Shown: piece by piece, positions 24,622-33,940 of the stretch
Numbering within the stretch: the first letter of the stretch is position 1
How the letters are laid out: every line of letters begins with the position of its first letter
Assembly: GCA_020629175.1 (NCBI GenBank)
Contig: JAHDDU010000021.1
Location: 6,140 to 43,941 of the forward strand
DNA: 37,802 nt
Source of the DNA: Flavimaricola sp.
GTDB lineage: Bacteria > Pseudomonadota > Alphaproteobacteria > Rhodobacterales > Rhodobacteraceae
Direction of reading: 5' to 3'
Translations under genes and position numbers: made by a program
Notes under the pieces: generated by a model
What the model was told of the DNA's origin: nothing
Database searches by the model: none
Seen by the model: the letters and a program-made list of their open reading frames with translations, nothing else

Positions 24622-26253
24622 ATGAGGGGGGAGGACAAGCTGCCCGTCCTCTCCCCCGCCACTGCCCCTCCTCAGGACGCGCCGTCAGAAAGCCGCATCA
24701 AAGCGCCGTATCGGGCCCGGCGTATTTTGTCGGTACATATGCAGCACTTTGCGATGGAACGCTGGCAGCGCACGCTCACACGGCAGGGCGATGCCCCGCC
24801 CGAGGATGTGCCGCAGGCTCTGGCCACAGAGGGGCCGCATGGGCGCATCATCTACGCCACCAACCGCGCGGCTGAGGCCGCTGGCGTGCACATCAACGCC
24901 CGTGCGGTGGACATGCGCGCGCTCTGCCCTGATCTCAAGCTCGCCTATGCGGACATCGGTGGGGACACACGCGCGCTCGAGGCATTGGCCCTCTGGGCGC
25001 GGCGGTGGTGCCCTTGGACGGCGACGGACGGGCTGTCGTCTTCCGGCGCGGGGCTGATCATGGACACCACCGGCTCGGCGCATTTGTGGGGCGGCGAAGC
25101 AGCACTGCTACGCGAGATTGAAGAACGGCTGTCGCATCTTGGCCTGTCCAGCACGCTGGCCATCGCCCCGACCCATGGGGCGGCTTGGGCGCTGGCACGT
25201 TTTGGCGCCGTGCGCGAAACCTGCAGCGCTGATGCGTTGGAGCAGCGCATGTCCAACATGCCAACCCGCGCGCTGCGGCTGACGGCAGACACGCTGCTGC
25301 TGCTCAAACGGCTGGGGTTGAAATCCGTGGGCGATCTGGCAGCAGTCCCCCGCCTTTCCCTCGCCCGTCGGTTTCAAAAGGCCGAGTTGCCTGCAAACCC
25401 GCTTTTGCGACTGGATCAGATGATGGGGGATCTGGCAGAGCCGATATCGCCACCAGAAGACCCGCCCCGCTTTATCGTCGACGCCCGCCTGCCCGAGCCG
25501 GTGCAGGACCCAACCCCGCACATCCCCGATCTCTGTGCAGCCCTCAGCGAAAAGCTCGCAGGCCCCGGCTTTGGCGCGCGACGGCTGCGGCTGACGGTGT
25601 ATCGCAGTGACGGGCAGATCAGCCATGTGGAGGCCGCCACCAGCACACCCTCGCGCAACGCCAGCCATCTCGCCCGTCTTTTTGAAGGGAAGCTGGAGCG
25701 GATTGATCCGGGCTTTGGCTTTGACCTGATCACACTGGCCGCTCATCACGCGGAACATTTGACCGTGTCTCAGCCCGATCTGGACCGCCGCAAGGGAACA
25801 GGGGACGCCTTGGGACAATTGATAGACCGGCTTTCAGCGCGGTTTGGGCCCGGGCACCTGCGCAGCCCCGCTCTGCGCGAAAGCCACATCCCCGAACGGC
25901 GCGAGATTTGGGCCCCGGCGATGGGCGGCCTGCCAAGGCAGCCTTTCGGCAGCGCTGACGCGCGGCCGATCAGGCTGCTCGATCCGCCTGAAGAAGTCCG
26001 CGTGATCTATGCTGTCCCCGAGGGGCCACCAGCCCAATTCGTCTGGCGCCGCATCACCCATAAGGTCGCACGCTTTTCCGGGCCGGAACGGATTGCACCG
26101 GAATGGTGGGCAGACAACCCCGGCACGCGGCTGCGGGATTATTACAACATTGAGAACCAGTTCTTTCACCGCATCTGGCTATACCGCGAAGGGATCCTGG
26201 ATGATCACCGAGGCCCTGATCCCCGCTGGTGCGTGCACGGTGTCTTTGCGTGA
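24622..26253 (+). CDS. imuB: Y-family polymerase-like protein ImuB
   Basis: ImuB is an inactive Y-family polymerase that links DnaE2 to the sliding clamp. In this 543-residue protein the catalytic Asp of the first Y-family motif is lost: RRILSVHMQHFAMERWQR has His and Gln where active enzymes have Asp. LIMDTTGSAHLWGGEAAL and STLAIAPTHGAAWALARFG are typical of ImuB. So is the helix-hairpin-helix region near LLLLKRLGLKSVGDLAAVPR. No clear beta-clamp-binding motif was identified by eye. The ATG at 24622 follows a GGAGG about ten bases upstream. It is the second gene of the SOS cassette, 27 bases after imuA. Confidence 0.92.
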   Translation: MRGEDKLPVLSPATAPPQDAPSESRIKAPYRARRILSVHMQHFAMERWQRTLTRQGDAPPEDVPQALATEGPHGRIIYATNRAAEAAGVHINARAVDMRALCPDLKLAYADIGGDTRALEALALWARRWCPWTATDGLSSSGAGLIMDTTGSAHLWGGEAALLREIEERLSHLGLSSTLAIAPTHGAAWALARFGAVRETCSADALEQRMSNMPTRALRLTADTLLLLKRLGLKSVGDLAAVPRLSLARRFQKAELPANPLLRLDQMMGDLAEPISPPEDPPRFIVDARLPEPVQDPTPHIPDLCAALSEKLAGPGFGARRLRLTVYRSDGQISHVEAATSTPSRNASHLARLFEGKLERIDPGFGFDLITLAAHHAEHLTVSQPDLDRRKGTGDALGQLIDRLSARFGPGHLRSPALRESHIPERREIWAPAMGGLPRQPFGSADARPIRLLDPPEEVRVIYAVPEGPPAQFVWRRITHKVARFSGPERIAPEWWADNPGTRLRDYYNIENQFFHRIWLYREGILDDHRGPDPRWCVHGVFA

Positions 26254-26293
26254 TCCAAAGGAGCGCGTGCCGCGCCTTATATGTTTTAGATTT

Positions 26294-26527
26294 AGGGGCG
26301 CTGCCCCTCGGCTTCGCCTCACCCCGGGATTATTATAGCCAGAAGAAGCAACATTTTGTTAACCATGCCGCGCCATGGTGTGAGGGCGGTACAGGCAGGG
26401 ATGTCGATGACCGCGCCAGGAGAAGGCCCTCTGTCGTTGCACCAATGGCAGGGGGCTGGATCTCGGCCATATCTTCTTCTGGCCAAAATAATCCTGGGGG
26501 AGAGCGCAGCTCGGGGGTGAAACCCCC
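26294..26527. repeat. Inverted-repeat element between imuB and dnaE2
   Basis: The 276-base gap holds nested symmetry. Arms at 26326-26348 and 26473-26495 are inverted copies matching at 20 of 23 bases and share GCCAGAAGAAG. They flank 124 bases with ACCATG/CATGGT arms in it. On the outer sides are hairpins AGGGGC/GCCCCT (26294-26308) and GGGGGT-GAA-ACCCCC (26513-26527). The arms resemble single copies at 7194-7215 and 36956-36977. No transposase and no clear target-site duplication was seen, so it may be a MITE-like or REP-like unit. It separates two genes that usually sit close together. Confidence 0.65.
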
Positions 26528-26529
26528 AA

Positions 26530-29500
26530 ATGCCTGAGAATGATCACGCGCACCCGCGGCGCACTTTAGAGGATGAGTGTGCATTCACGCCCAATCCGCC
26601 AGCGGCCTTTGTTGAGCTGGGGGTGCACAGCTGCTTTTCCTTCTTGCGCGGTGCATCAGATGCTGTGGACCTGGCCTATACCGCTTGGGAGGCGGGCTAT
26701 GACACGCTGTGCGTTGCGGACCTGAACACCTTTGCCGGTGCCGTGCGCATTTGGTCTGAGGCGCGCAAAGCCAAATTGCGTCCGCTGGTGGGATGCAAGG
26801 TGGTGTTGATTTCCGGTGATACCTTCCTTGTCTATCCCAGGGATCGTGACGCCTATGGCCGGCTGTGTCGGATGCTGTCCAAGGGCAAGATGTATGATGT
26901 TGACGGAACCTGGCAGGCCAAGGGGCTGTGTGACATCACGCTGAACGATCTGGTCGCGGCCTCTGACGGGCAGCATATCATCGCGGTCCCGGGTGAAGAT
27001 GTAGAGGCCTTTGCCACGCGGCTCCCGCATCTGATCCGCAGGTTGCCGTCAATGCGGTATATCACGGCAAGCTACAGATACAGGGCGGATGATGTGGCGA
27101 GGATCACCCGGCTGGATCGGCTGGCGCGGCATCATGGGGTGTCCATTTTGGCCACGAATGACGTGCTCTATCATGCGCCTGACAGGCGGCCTTTGCAGGA
27201 TGTGATGACCTGTATCCGCGAGAAATGTACCTTGCAGACGGCAGGGTTCAGGTTGGATCAGAATGCCGAGCGGCACCTCAAGTCACCTGTGGAAATGCAG
27301 CGCCTATTCGCCGATTGGCCCCATGCGATCAAGGCCACGCGCGAGGTGGCTGACAGCATTCGCTTTGACCTGTCTGACCTGTCCTACGGCTATCCCAGCG
27401 AGGTGATCCCGCAGGACATGAGCGCGCAGGCCTATCTTGAGAAACTGACGTGGGAGGGATGCGCTCAGCGTTATCCGGAAGGTCTGCCAGAGGAGACGCG
27501 GGCTGTGATCCTCAAGGAGCTGGCGATGATTGAGAAGCTCGACATTGCCCAGTATTTCCTGACCATTCAGGACATCATCCGCTTTGCCCGGGATGAGGCG
27601 CAGCCCCCCATTCTGTGTCAGGGGCGCGGCTCTGCGGCCAATTCTGCGGTGTGCTATGTGCTGGGCATCACCGCAGTTGATCCCGCCCAGAACGATCTGC
27701 TGTTCGAGAGGTTCATCAGCGAAGAGCGCAAAGAGCCGCCCGACATCGACGTGGATTTTGAGCATGAGCGGCGCGAGGAGGTGATCCAGCATATCTATGA
27801 CAAATACGGGAGGGACCGCGCGGGGCTATGCGCCACGGTGATCCATTACCGCCCGCGGTCTGCGATCCGCGAGGTGGGCAAGGTCATGGGCCTGTCCGAG
27901 GATGTGACGGGGGCGCTCGCCAAAACGGTTTGGGGCAGTTGGGGCAAGGAGATCAAAGACCGCAACGCCGAGGAGGCGGGCGTTGATATGTCTGATCCTC
28001 TGTTGCGGCGGACGATGATCGTCGCACAGCAGATGATCGGGATGCCGCGCCATTTGGGCCAGCACGTGGGCGGCTTTATCCTGACGGAGAAGCCGCTGAT
28101 CGAAACCGTGCCCATCGGCAACGGCGCCATGCCAGACCGCAGTTTTATTGAGTGGGACAAGGATGACATTGACGCGCTGGGGATCCTCAAGGTGGATATT
28201 CTGGCGCTTGGGATGCTGACCTGCATTCGCAAATGCTTTGACCTGATCGATGCGCATTATGGTGTGCGGTACGATCTGGATACGACCCCGCGTGAGGACC
28301 CGCAGGTGTATGATATGCTCTGCAAGGGCGACAGTATTGGTGTGTTTCAGGTGGAAAGCCGGGCGCAGATCAACATGCTGCCGCGCCTGCGTCCGCGTGA
28401 ATTTTACGATCTGGTCATTCAGGTGGCCATCGTCCGCCCCGGCCCCATTCAGGGCGACATGGTCCACCCCTATTTGCGCCGCCGGGGCGGAACGGAGGTG
28501 GTGGAATACCCCTCGCCCGCGCCACCGCATGATCCGTCCGAGCTGAAGAACATTCTCAGCCGCACCCTGGGTGTGCCCATCTTTCAGGAGCAGGCGATGA
28601 AGATCGCCATTGATGCCGCTGATTTCAGCCCGGCAGAGGCGAATGAACTGCGCAAGGCGATGGCGACCTTCCGCTCGCGCGGGACGATCGGGTTGCTGGA
28701 GGCCAAGATGGTCAGCCGCATGGTGGCGCGGGGGTATAACGAGGACTTCGCCACCCGCTGCTTCAACCAGATCAAGGGGTTCGGCGATTATGGGTTCCCC
28801 GAGAGCCATGCGGCGAGTTTTGCGCATCTCGTCTATGTCTCGAGCTGGCTGAAGTGTTTTTACCCCGATGTGTTTTGCGCGGCCTTGCTGAATTCACAGC
28901 CGATGGGGTTTTACGCCCCGGCCCAATTGGTGCGCGATGCGCGCGAGCATGGGGTAGAGGTGCGCCCGCCTGATGTGAATTTCTCCAACTGGGACAGCAC
29001 GCTGGAGCCTACGTATGGCGGCTTTGCCCTGCGGTTGGGCCTGCGCCAGATCAGCGGGCTGCGCGAGGAGGCGATGCACCGGCTGGTCGCCCATCGCGAT
29101 GCGCCCTACGCGGATTTTAAGGATTTGCAGCATCGCGGTAAGCTGAGTGCAGCGCATATTCGCAAGCTGGCGGAAGGGGATGCAATGGGATCCATGTTCA
29201 TCGACCGCAGGCAGGCCTTGTGGGAGGCGAAGGGTCTGAAGGACGCGCCCGATCTGCCGCTGTTTCAGGACAACCGCGATGAGGGGGAGGAGCGCATGGT
29301 CCCCCTGCCCGTCATGCCCGTGTGCGAACAGGTGGTGGCCGATTACCAGACCCTGCGCCTGTCGCTCAAGGCGCATCCGATTTCCTTCTTGCGGCGGAGC
29401 ATGGCCAAGCAGGGCTACGCCAACACCGCGCAGCTGGAACACTCGCGCAATTGGCAGCGGATCAAAATGGCGGGCCTCGTCCTCATCCGGCAAAAGCCCG

Positions 29501-29832
29501 GCAGTGCCAAGGGCGTGTGTTTCATCACTATTGAGGATGAGCTGGGCGTCGCCAATCTGGTGATCTGGCCCAAGGTGTTTGAGCAATATCGCAAGACGAT
29601 CATGCAATCTCGGCTCTTGGCTGTCGAAGGGTACGTGCAGCGCGATGCCGAGATTATTCACGTGGTGGCCCAGCATCTGGAGGACCGTTCGGACGCGCTG
29701 CAACGGCTGGCGCCGGATGATCTGCGGCCCTCCATGGCGCATGCGGATGAGGTCAACCGCCCGCTGCCTGCGCCCACCTCGCGCCATCCGCGCAATGTGC
29801 AGATCATCCCCAAAAGCCGCGATTTCCACTAG
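26530..29832 (+). CDS. dnaE2: Error-prone DNA polymerase DnaE2
   Basis: DnaE2 is the C-family polymerase that copies past lesions with ImuA and ImuB. The 1,100-residue length fits. An N-terminal PHP domain begins with AFVELGVHSCFSFLRGASDA. The palm has QGRGSAANSAVCYVLGIT and the catalytic aspartates Asp405, Asp407 and Asp409 in PPDIDVDFEHERREEV. QIKGFGDYGFPESHAASFAH is typical of DnaE2. A C-terminal OB fold (MAGLVLIRQKPGSAKGVCFI) ends with PRNVQIIPKSRDFH. The ATG at 26530 sits next to a hairpin and has no clean ribosome binding site, so the exact start is uncertain by some residues. No second LexA box was seen, so expression likely comes from the imuA promoter or an unseen one. Confidence 0.93.
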   Translation: MPENDHAHPRRTLEDECAFTPNPPAAFVELGVHSCFSFLRGASDAVDLAYTAWEAGYDTLCVADLNTFAGAVRIWSEARKAKLRPLVGCKVVLISGDTFLVYPRDRDAYGRLCRMLSKGKMYDVDGTWQAKGLCDITLNDLVAASDGQHIIAVPGEDVEAFATRLPHLIRRLPSMRYITASYRYRADDVARITRLDRLARHHGVSILATNDVLYHAPDRRPLQDVMTCIREKCTLQTAGFRLDQNAERHLKSPVEMQRLFADWPHAIKATREVADSIRFDLSDLSYGYPSEVIPQDMSAQAYLEKLTWEGCAQRYPEGLPEETRAVILKELAMIEKLDIAQYFLTIQDIIRFARDEAQPPILCQGRGSAANSAVCYVLGITAVDPAQNDLLFERFISEERKEPPDIDVDFEHERREEVIQHIYDKYGRDRAGLCATVIHYRPRSAIREVGKVMGLSEDVTGALAKTVWGSWGKEIKDRNAEEAGVDMSDPLLRRTMIVAQQMIGMPRHLGQHVGGFILTEKPLIETVPIGNGAMPDRSFIEWDKDDIDALGILKVDILALGMLTCIRKCFDLIDAHYGVRYDLDTTPREDPQVYDMLCKGDSIGVFQVESRAQINMLPRLRPREFYDLVIQVAIVRPGPIQGDMVHPYLRRRGGTEVVEYPSPAPPHDPSELKNILSRTLGVPIFQEQAMKIAIDAADFSPAEANELRKAMATFRSRGTIGLLEAKMVSRMVARGYNEDFATRCFNQIKGFGDYGFPESHAASFAHLVYVSSWLKCFYPDVFCAALLNSQPMGFYAPAQLVRDAREHGVEVRPPDVNFSNWDSTLEPTYGGFALRLGLRQISGLREEAMHRLVAHRDAPYADFKDLQHRGKLSAAHIRKLAEGDAMGSMFIDRRQALWEAKGLKDAPDLPLFQDNRDEGEERMVPLPVMPVCEQVVADYQTLRLSLKAHPISFLRRSMAKQGYANTAQLEHSRNWQRIKMAGLVLIRQKPGSAKGVCFITIEDELGVANLVIWPKVFEQYRKTIMQSRLLAVEGYVQRDAEIIHVVAQHLEDRSDALQRLAPDDLRPSMAHADEVNRPLPAPTSRHPRNVQIIPKSRDFH

Positions 29833-29854
29833 GATCGCCCGCGCCAAAGGCCTA

Positions 29855-29872
29855 TGTCGCTGCCAAGCGACA
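29855..29872 (+). promoter_or_regulatory. Hairpin before the phosphatase ribosome binding site
   Basis: TGTCGCT (29855-29861) and AGCGACA (29866-29872) form a perfect 7-base-pair stem with a GCCA loop, directly before CAGGGAG and 12 bases before the ATG at 29885. It may end the dnaE2 transcript or shape translation of the next gene. Confidence 0.45.
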
Positions 29873-29884
29873 CAGGGAGCCATC

Positions 29885-30649
29885 ATGCGAGCCTATGCCA
29901 TCGGCGATATCCACGGACAGATTGACCTGCTGCATGCGGCCCATGCGCGCGTTGCGGCGGATCGTGCGATGGTTGGCGATGCTGACGCCCCGCTCATCCA
30001 TCTGGGCGACCTGACAGACCGGGGGCCACATTCGCGCGACGTGATCGAGCATCTGATCCAAGGCACCAAATCGGGCGAGCCCTGGGTCACGATCAAGGGC
30101 AACCATGATCATATGTTTTCGCTCTTTCTCAGTGACCCTCTGGCCGCCGATCCCGGTCTGCGGGCTGATCTGACATGGCTACACCCGCGCTTGGGGGGCG
30201 ACACCACATTGCTCAGTTACGGCATCGAACATGCCGCAGACCGCAGCCCCGAAGACCTACATGCCGAAGCACGGGACAAGGTGCCTGCCGAGCATGTTGC
30301 GTTTCTGGAAAGCCTCCCACTGAACTACGAAGCTGCTGGTGCCATGTTCGTCCACGCGGGCATTCGCCCCGGCGTGCCACTCGCCAGGCAAACCGCCGAG
30401 GACATGATGTGGATTCGCAAGGATTTTCACGCCAGCAAAGCCGACCACGGCCCGCTGATCGTCCACGGTCATACGCCCGTTGACGCCCCAACGCATTACG
30501 GCAACAGGCTGAACCTTGATACCGGTGCCGCCTATGGCAAGGCACTGACCGCCGCGGTGATCGAAAATGGAAACGTGTTTGTTTTGGAGGAGGACGGACG
30601 CAGGCCCCTTCCCCCTCCAAGCGCGTGGCGCAGGTTACTTGGCCTCTGA
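29885..30649 (+). CDS. PPP-family metallophosphoesterase
   Basis: This 254-residue protein is a calcineurin-like PPP-type phosphatase. Metal-binding motifs are in order: GDIHG (MRAYAIGDIHGQID), GDLTDRG, GNHD (TIKGNHDHMF), the His in MFVHAGIRPG and VHGHTP. Relatives dephosphorylate Ser/Thr proteins or cleave diadenosine tetraphosphate, and the substrate here is not readable. The open frame continues upstream into dnaE2, but the ATG at 29885 has CAGGGAG eight bases before it and begins the conserved domain. Its last 15 bases overlap the end of the convergent proV gene. Confidence 0.9.
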   Translation: MRAYAIGDIHGQIDLLHAAHARVAADRAMVGDADAPLIHLGDLTDRGPHSRDVIEHLIQGTKSGEPWVTIKGNHDHMFSLFLSDPLAADPGLRADLTWLHPRLGGDTTLLSYGIEHAADRSPEDLHAEARDKVPAEHVAFLESLPLNYEAAGAMFVHAGIRPGVPLARQTAEDMMWIRKDFHASKADHGPLIVHGHTPVDAPTHYGNRLNLDTGAAYGKALTAAVIENGNVFVLEEDGRRPLPPPSAWRRLLGL

Positions 30650-31678
30650 GCTGGACACACGCGGCACCAGCGCCTTGACCAGATCGCGCATGTCAAGCTG
30701 GCCCACTGCTTCACCATCTTCCATTACGCGGTAGGTCTTGGACGTATCACCGCCTGAGACGGCGATGAGGCTCTCAAGGTTATCGTTCAGCTGAACATCG
30801 CCGGCAAAGCTCTGCCCCGCATCAAGCGGCTGCATCACTGAACGCACCCGCAGAACCCGCGCGCGGTTGATGTCGCTGACAAAGTCCTCGATGTAGGGAT
30901 CAGCCGGGTTGAGAAGGATGCCCTGCGGCTCGCCCTGCTGCACCACAGCACCGTCTTTGAGAATGACAAGATGGTCGGCCAATTTCAGTGCTTCGTCCAA
31001 ATCATGCGTGATGAAGATGATGGTCTTATGAAGCTCGGTCTGAAGCTCGAGCAGCAGGTTCTGCATATCGGTCCGAATAAGCGGATCCAGCGCCGAGAAG
31101 GCCTCGTCCATCAGCATGATGTCAGAGTTCGATGTCAGCGCGCGGGCGATGCCCACCCGCTGCTGCATCCCGCCAGACAGCTGTGCAGGATAGTGGTTCT
31201 CGTAGCCTTCAAGTCCGACACGCGCGAGCCATTTCATGCCCTCTTTCTCACGCTCGGCCTTGTCGACCCCCTGAACTTCCAACGCCATCGCGGCATTTTC
31301 CAGAACCGTGCGATGCGGGAGCAGCGCGAATTTCTGGAACACCATCGACATCTTCTTTTGACGCCGCTGCCGCAGATCCACCGCGTTGAGCTTCATCACG
31401 TCCTCACCATCAACGAGGATTTCCCCCGCCGTAGGCTCAATCAAACGGTTCAGGTGCCGGATCAGGGTGGACTTGCCTGAGCCGGACAAGCCCATCACTA
31501 CGGTGATTTCACCGGCTTGCATGTCGACGTTGATGTCCTGCAGGCCCAGCACATGCTTGTGCTTTTCCAACAGCTCAGGCTTGCCCATCCCTGCGGTCAC
31601 ATGGGTCATCATCTCTTTGTCCCTCGGGCCAAAGATTTTGTACAATCCGCGCAGGCGAACTTTGGGTTGATCAGTCAT
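30635..31678 (-). CDS. proV: Quaternary-amine ABC transporter ATP-binding subunit ProV
   Basis: ProV hydrolyses ATP to drive uptake of glycine betaine, proline betaine or similar solutes across the inner membrane. The 347-residue protein has Walker A GLSGSGKST at residues 63-71, the Q-loop VFQKFALLPHRTV, the signature LSGGMQQRVGIARA at 167-180 and Walker B IMLMDEAFSALDPL at 187-200. The C-terminal 70 or so residues would be a regulatory (CBS-like) region. It is the last gene of a proX-proW-proV operon, 15 bases after proW, and overlaps the phosphatase gene tail to tail. Confidence 0.92.
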   Translation of the reverse strand: MTDQPKVRLRGLYKIFGPRDKEMMTHVTAGMGKPELLEKHKHVLGLQDINVDMQAGEITVVMGLSGSGKSTLIRHLNRLIEPTAGEILVDGEDVMKLNAVDLRQRRQKKMSMVFQKFALLPHRTVLENAAMALEVQGVDKAEREKEGMKWLARVGLEGYENHYPAQLSGGMQQRVGIARALTSNSDIMLMDEAFSALDPLIRTDMQNLLLELQTELHKTIIFITHDLDEALKLADHLVILKDGAVVQQGEPQGILLNPADPYIEDFVSDINRARVLRVRSVMQPLDAGQSFAGDVQLNDNLESLIAVSGGDTSKTYRVMEDGEAVGQLDMRDLVKALVPRVSSSEAK

Positions 31679-31693
31679 TCTATCCGCCCCGAA

Positions 31694-32722
31694 TTAATGT
31701 GTTTTGTGGGTCATATCGACCCGTGACAAAGCGGCCTTGGACACGCGGTCCAGGATGACTGCCAACAGCACGATCCCGATACCGGCGACAATGCCCACAC
31801 CCAACTCGAGGTTTCGGATGCCGCGCAGCACGTTCACACCCAACCCAGGTGCGGACACGAGCGATGCGATCACGACCATGGCCAGCGACATCATGATCGT
31901 CTGGTTCACACCCGCCATGATGTTGGGCAGCGCCAATGGCAGCTCAACCTTCACCAGCTTTTGGTTTGAGTTCATGCCAAAGGCATTCGCGGCTTCAATC
32001 ACGTCCTTGTCCACGAGGCGAATGCCAAGATCGGTCAGTCGGATGACCGGGACGATGGCGTAGAGAATGATCGCAATACCGTAGAGCTTGGATTCCGTGA
32101 CCGAGAACAGGAAAATCAACGGGATCAGATACACAAACGTCGGCAGCGTTTGCAGCAGGTCAAGGACCGGGACGATGGCCTTTTGCAACCTGTTCGATTT
32201 CGACATTGCGATGCCAATGGGCACCCCGAGCAGGATGGATATGCCCGTACAAACAAAGATAATCGAGAGGGTCTGCATTGCCACGTCGTAGTGATCGACG
32301 AATGCCAGCAAGAGGATCGAGAAGGCCACAAAAATGGTGACCGCAACGGACCGCGACGCTTTCCACGAAATGAACACCAGAAGCGGGATCATGATCCACC
32401 AAGGGATCGACGCAAAGAGCCACAGCGCCCCGTCCAGCATCCAGCTCAGCGGCTGTGTGATCGGGTCCAGCACGGTTTTGAGCGCCGGTTTTGCCGCGAG
32501 AAAGCTGTCCTCGATCCCTTTGGTCAGATCGCGGGTTTGGCTGATCCCGCTGCAGCTCTCGCTCAGATTGTCGAGGGACGGAAATGGAAATATTGGCCCA
32601 CCTGAATCTTCGCCCGAGTTCTGCGACAGCAAGTCTGCCATCGAAAGTGGTGCCGCGGAATCCCCTCCTCCGCACCAATCTTCCAGGCCCAACACCCGGA
32701 AAAGTCCGTCATAAAACGCCAT
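31694..32722 (-). CDS. proW: Quaternary-amine ABC transporter permease ProW
   Basis: This 342-residue inner-membrane protein forms the channel of the ProXWV importer. A soluble N-terminal region of about 95 residues precedes the membrane helices (SWMLDGALWLFASIPWWIMI, then VAVTIFVAFSILLLAFVDHY). The binding-protein-dependent permease motif is seen near EAANAFGMNSNQKLVKVELP, the contact site for ProV. A final VIASLVSAPGLGVNVLRGI segment is also typical. The long N-terminus is usual for ProW-type proteins. It lies 72 bases after proX, with a stem-loop in between, and 15 bases before proV. Confidence 0.92.
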   Translation of the reverse strand: MAFYDGLFRVLGLEDWCGGGDSAAPLSMADLLSQNSGEDSGGPIFPFPSLDNLSESCSGISQTRDLTKGIEDSFLAAKPALKTVLDPITQPLSWMLDGALWLFASIPWWIMIPLLVFISWKASRSVAVTIFVAFSILLLAFVDHYDVAMQTLSIIFVCTGISILLGVPIGIAMSKSNRLQKAIVPVLDLLQTLPTFVYLIPLIFLFSVTESKLYGIAIILYAIVPVIRLTDLGIRLVDKDVIEAANAFGMNSNQKLVKVELPLALPNIMAGVNQTIMMSLAMVVIASLVSAPGLGVNVLRGIRNLELGVGIVAGIGIVLLAVILDRVSKAALSRVDMTHKTH

Positions 32723-32744
32723 TCTTCGTCCCCTGAAATAAATG

Positions 32745-32778
32745 ACCCTCCCGCACCGAATCGCGGGCGGAAGGGTCT
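32745..32778 (-). terminator. Stem-loop between proX and proW
   Basis: GACCCT and CCCGC (32745-32755) pair with GCGGG (32764-32768) and AGGGTC (32773-32778) around an 8-base loop with one 4-base bulge. Such intercistronic hairpins after a binding-protein gene often protect its mRNA or partly stop transcription, so that the binding protein is made in excess. Confidence 0.55.
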
Positions 32779-32794
32779 TGGTCGCTAAAGCTGA

Positions 32795-33760
32795 TTACTG
32801 CAGAATTGCCGAAAGGTTTGCAGCAGCTTCTTCGCTCAGCCAGCTTGCCCAGACGTCCTGATAGTTGGTCAGGAAGTAAACGGCCGCTTCTTCGTTGGAC
32901 GCGTTGTTGTCCAGACGCCATGCCAAAACTTCGCCCATCTGTGCGTTGGTGAACGACAGGTTGCGCAGCATGTCAGCTACTTCTGGTTCACGCTCAAGGA
33001 ACGCGCCGGACGCAGCAGTGGTCACTTTTGCAGCAGGATATGCCGAGAAGGACGGGTCTGCACAATCGGCAGAGCCGTTGCAGGTGTGGGCTTCGGCGTC
33101 GTAGTCACCAACCTCAACCTGAACCATTGGGTATTTGCCCAAGACGGCGGTTGGCGCCCAGTAGTAGCCGAACCATGGAGCCTGCTCGTCATAAGCGGCA
33201 GCAATGGACGTCTGCAGTGTCTCACCAGAACCGTGCTGGAAGCGCTCAAGACCACCGGCCTCAGCTCCCAGAGCGATCAGGTTGTTGTTGTTGATGATGT
33301 CGCAGGCCCAGCCCGACGGACAATCGTGGAAACGGCCACCAACAGCAGCGGGGTTGGCCATGATGCCTTCCCATGTGGTCAGCTCGGGGTTGCTCTCGGC
33401 CAGATAAGCCGGGATCCACCAGCCCTCAACACCGCCGTCGGACAGAACGTCAGCCAGCTCTACCAGCTTGCCCTCTTCGAGCAGGCCTTCGTAAGCAGGC
33501 GTGGAGTTTGCCCATACCTCGGTGAGAATGTCAGGCTCGCCCGTTTCCGCCAAAGATGTCAGCGCCGGAACTGTGGAGGATGGAACTTGTGTCACATCGC
33601 AGCCATAGCCCTGCTCCATCAAGAATGAGGCAACAGCCGTCACAACCTGAGCAGAGGCCCAGTCCATTTGTGTGATGGATACTTCGCCGCAATCAGCCAT
33701 TGCAGTTGACGCGCCCATCGCACCAACCAGCGCGGTTGCGCTGAAAAGAGTGGTTTTCAT
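32795..33760 (-). CDS. proX: Quaternary-amine ABC transporter substrate-binding protein ProX
   Basis: This 321-residue periplasmic protein binds the solute for the ProW/ProV importer. The leader MKTTLFSATALVGAMGASTAMA ends before DCGEVSITQMDWASAQVV. Aromatic and acidic residues that could form a cage for a methylated amine are present (EVWAN, WWIPAYL, WFGYYWAPTAVLG). Cysteines occur in pairs that may form disulfides (CPSGWAC, CNGSADCADP). The start is the ATG at 33760, with GGGAGAAAATTG upstream; the frame is open to 33823 but that extension lacks a leader. Substrate alternatives are glycine betaine, choline-related solutes or trimethylamine N-oxide, as in the TmoX branch of roseobacters. Confidence 0.88.
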   Translation of the reverse strand: MKTTLFSATALVGAMGASTAMADCGEVSITQMDWASAQVVTAVASFLMEQGYGCDVTQVPSSTVPALTSLAETGEPDILTEVWANSTPAYEGLLEEGKLVELADVLSDGGVEGWWIPAYLAESNPELTTWEGIMANPAAVGGRFHDCPSGWACDIINNNNLIALGAEAGGLERFQHGSGETLQTSIAAAYDEQAPWFGYYWAPTAVLGKYPMVQVEVGDYDAEAHTCNGSADCADPSFSAYPAAKVTTAASGAFLEREPEVADMLRNLSFTNAQMGEVLAWRLDNNASNEEAAVYFLTNYQDVWASWLSEEAAANLSAILQ

Positions 33761-33940
33761 CAATTTTCTCCCTGATGTTCTTTTTGTCGCAGCAGCCCAG
33801 CAAAGCTTGCCGCGATTGCTCACAGGATTACATCCTAGCGGTTATTCACCCGGTGGGAAGCGACAATTAACGTGCCATTAGCGTCAATGCTATGGGAGTC
33901 TCGCCGCTTTTAGATGCAGGATGACGACTGTGGGGGGCGC

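Noticed and set aside
29579..29884. N-terminal extension of the phosphatase frame into dnaE2
   Set aside because: The extension is out-of-frame dnaE2 sequence; the ATG at 29885 has a good ribosome site and begins the conserved GDIHG domain.
27826..29886. Two open frames of more than 300 codons antisense to dnaE2
   Set aside because: They mirror the codon pattern of dnaE2, lack ribosome sites and domains, and overlap conserved polymerase motifs.
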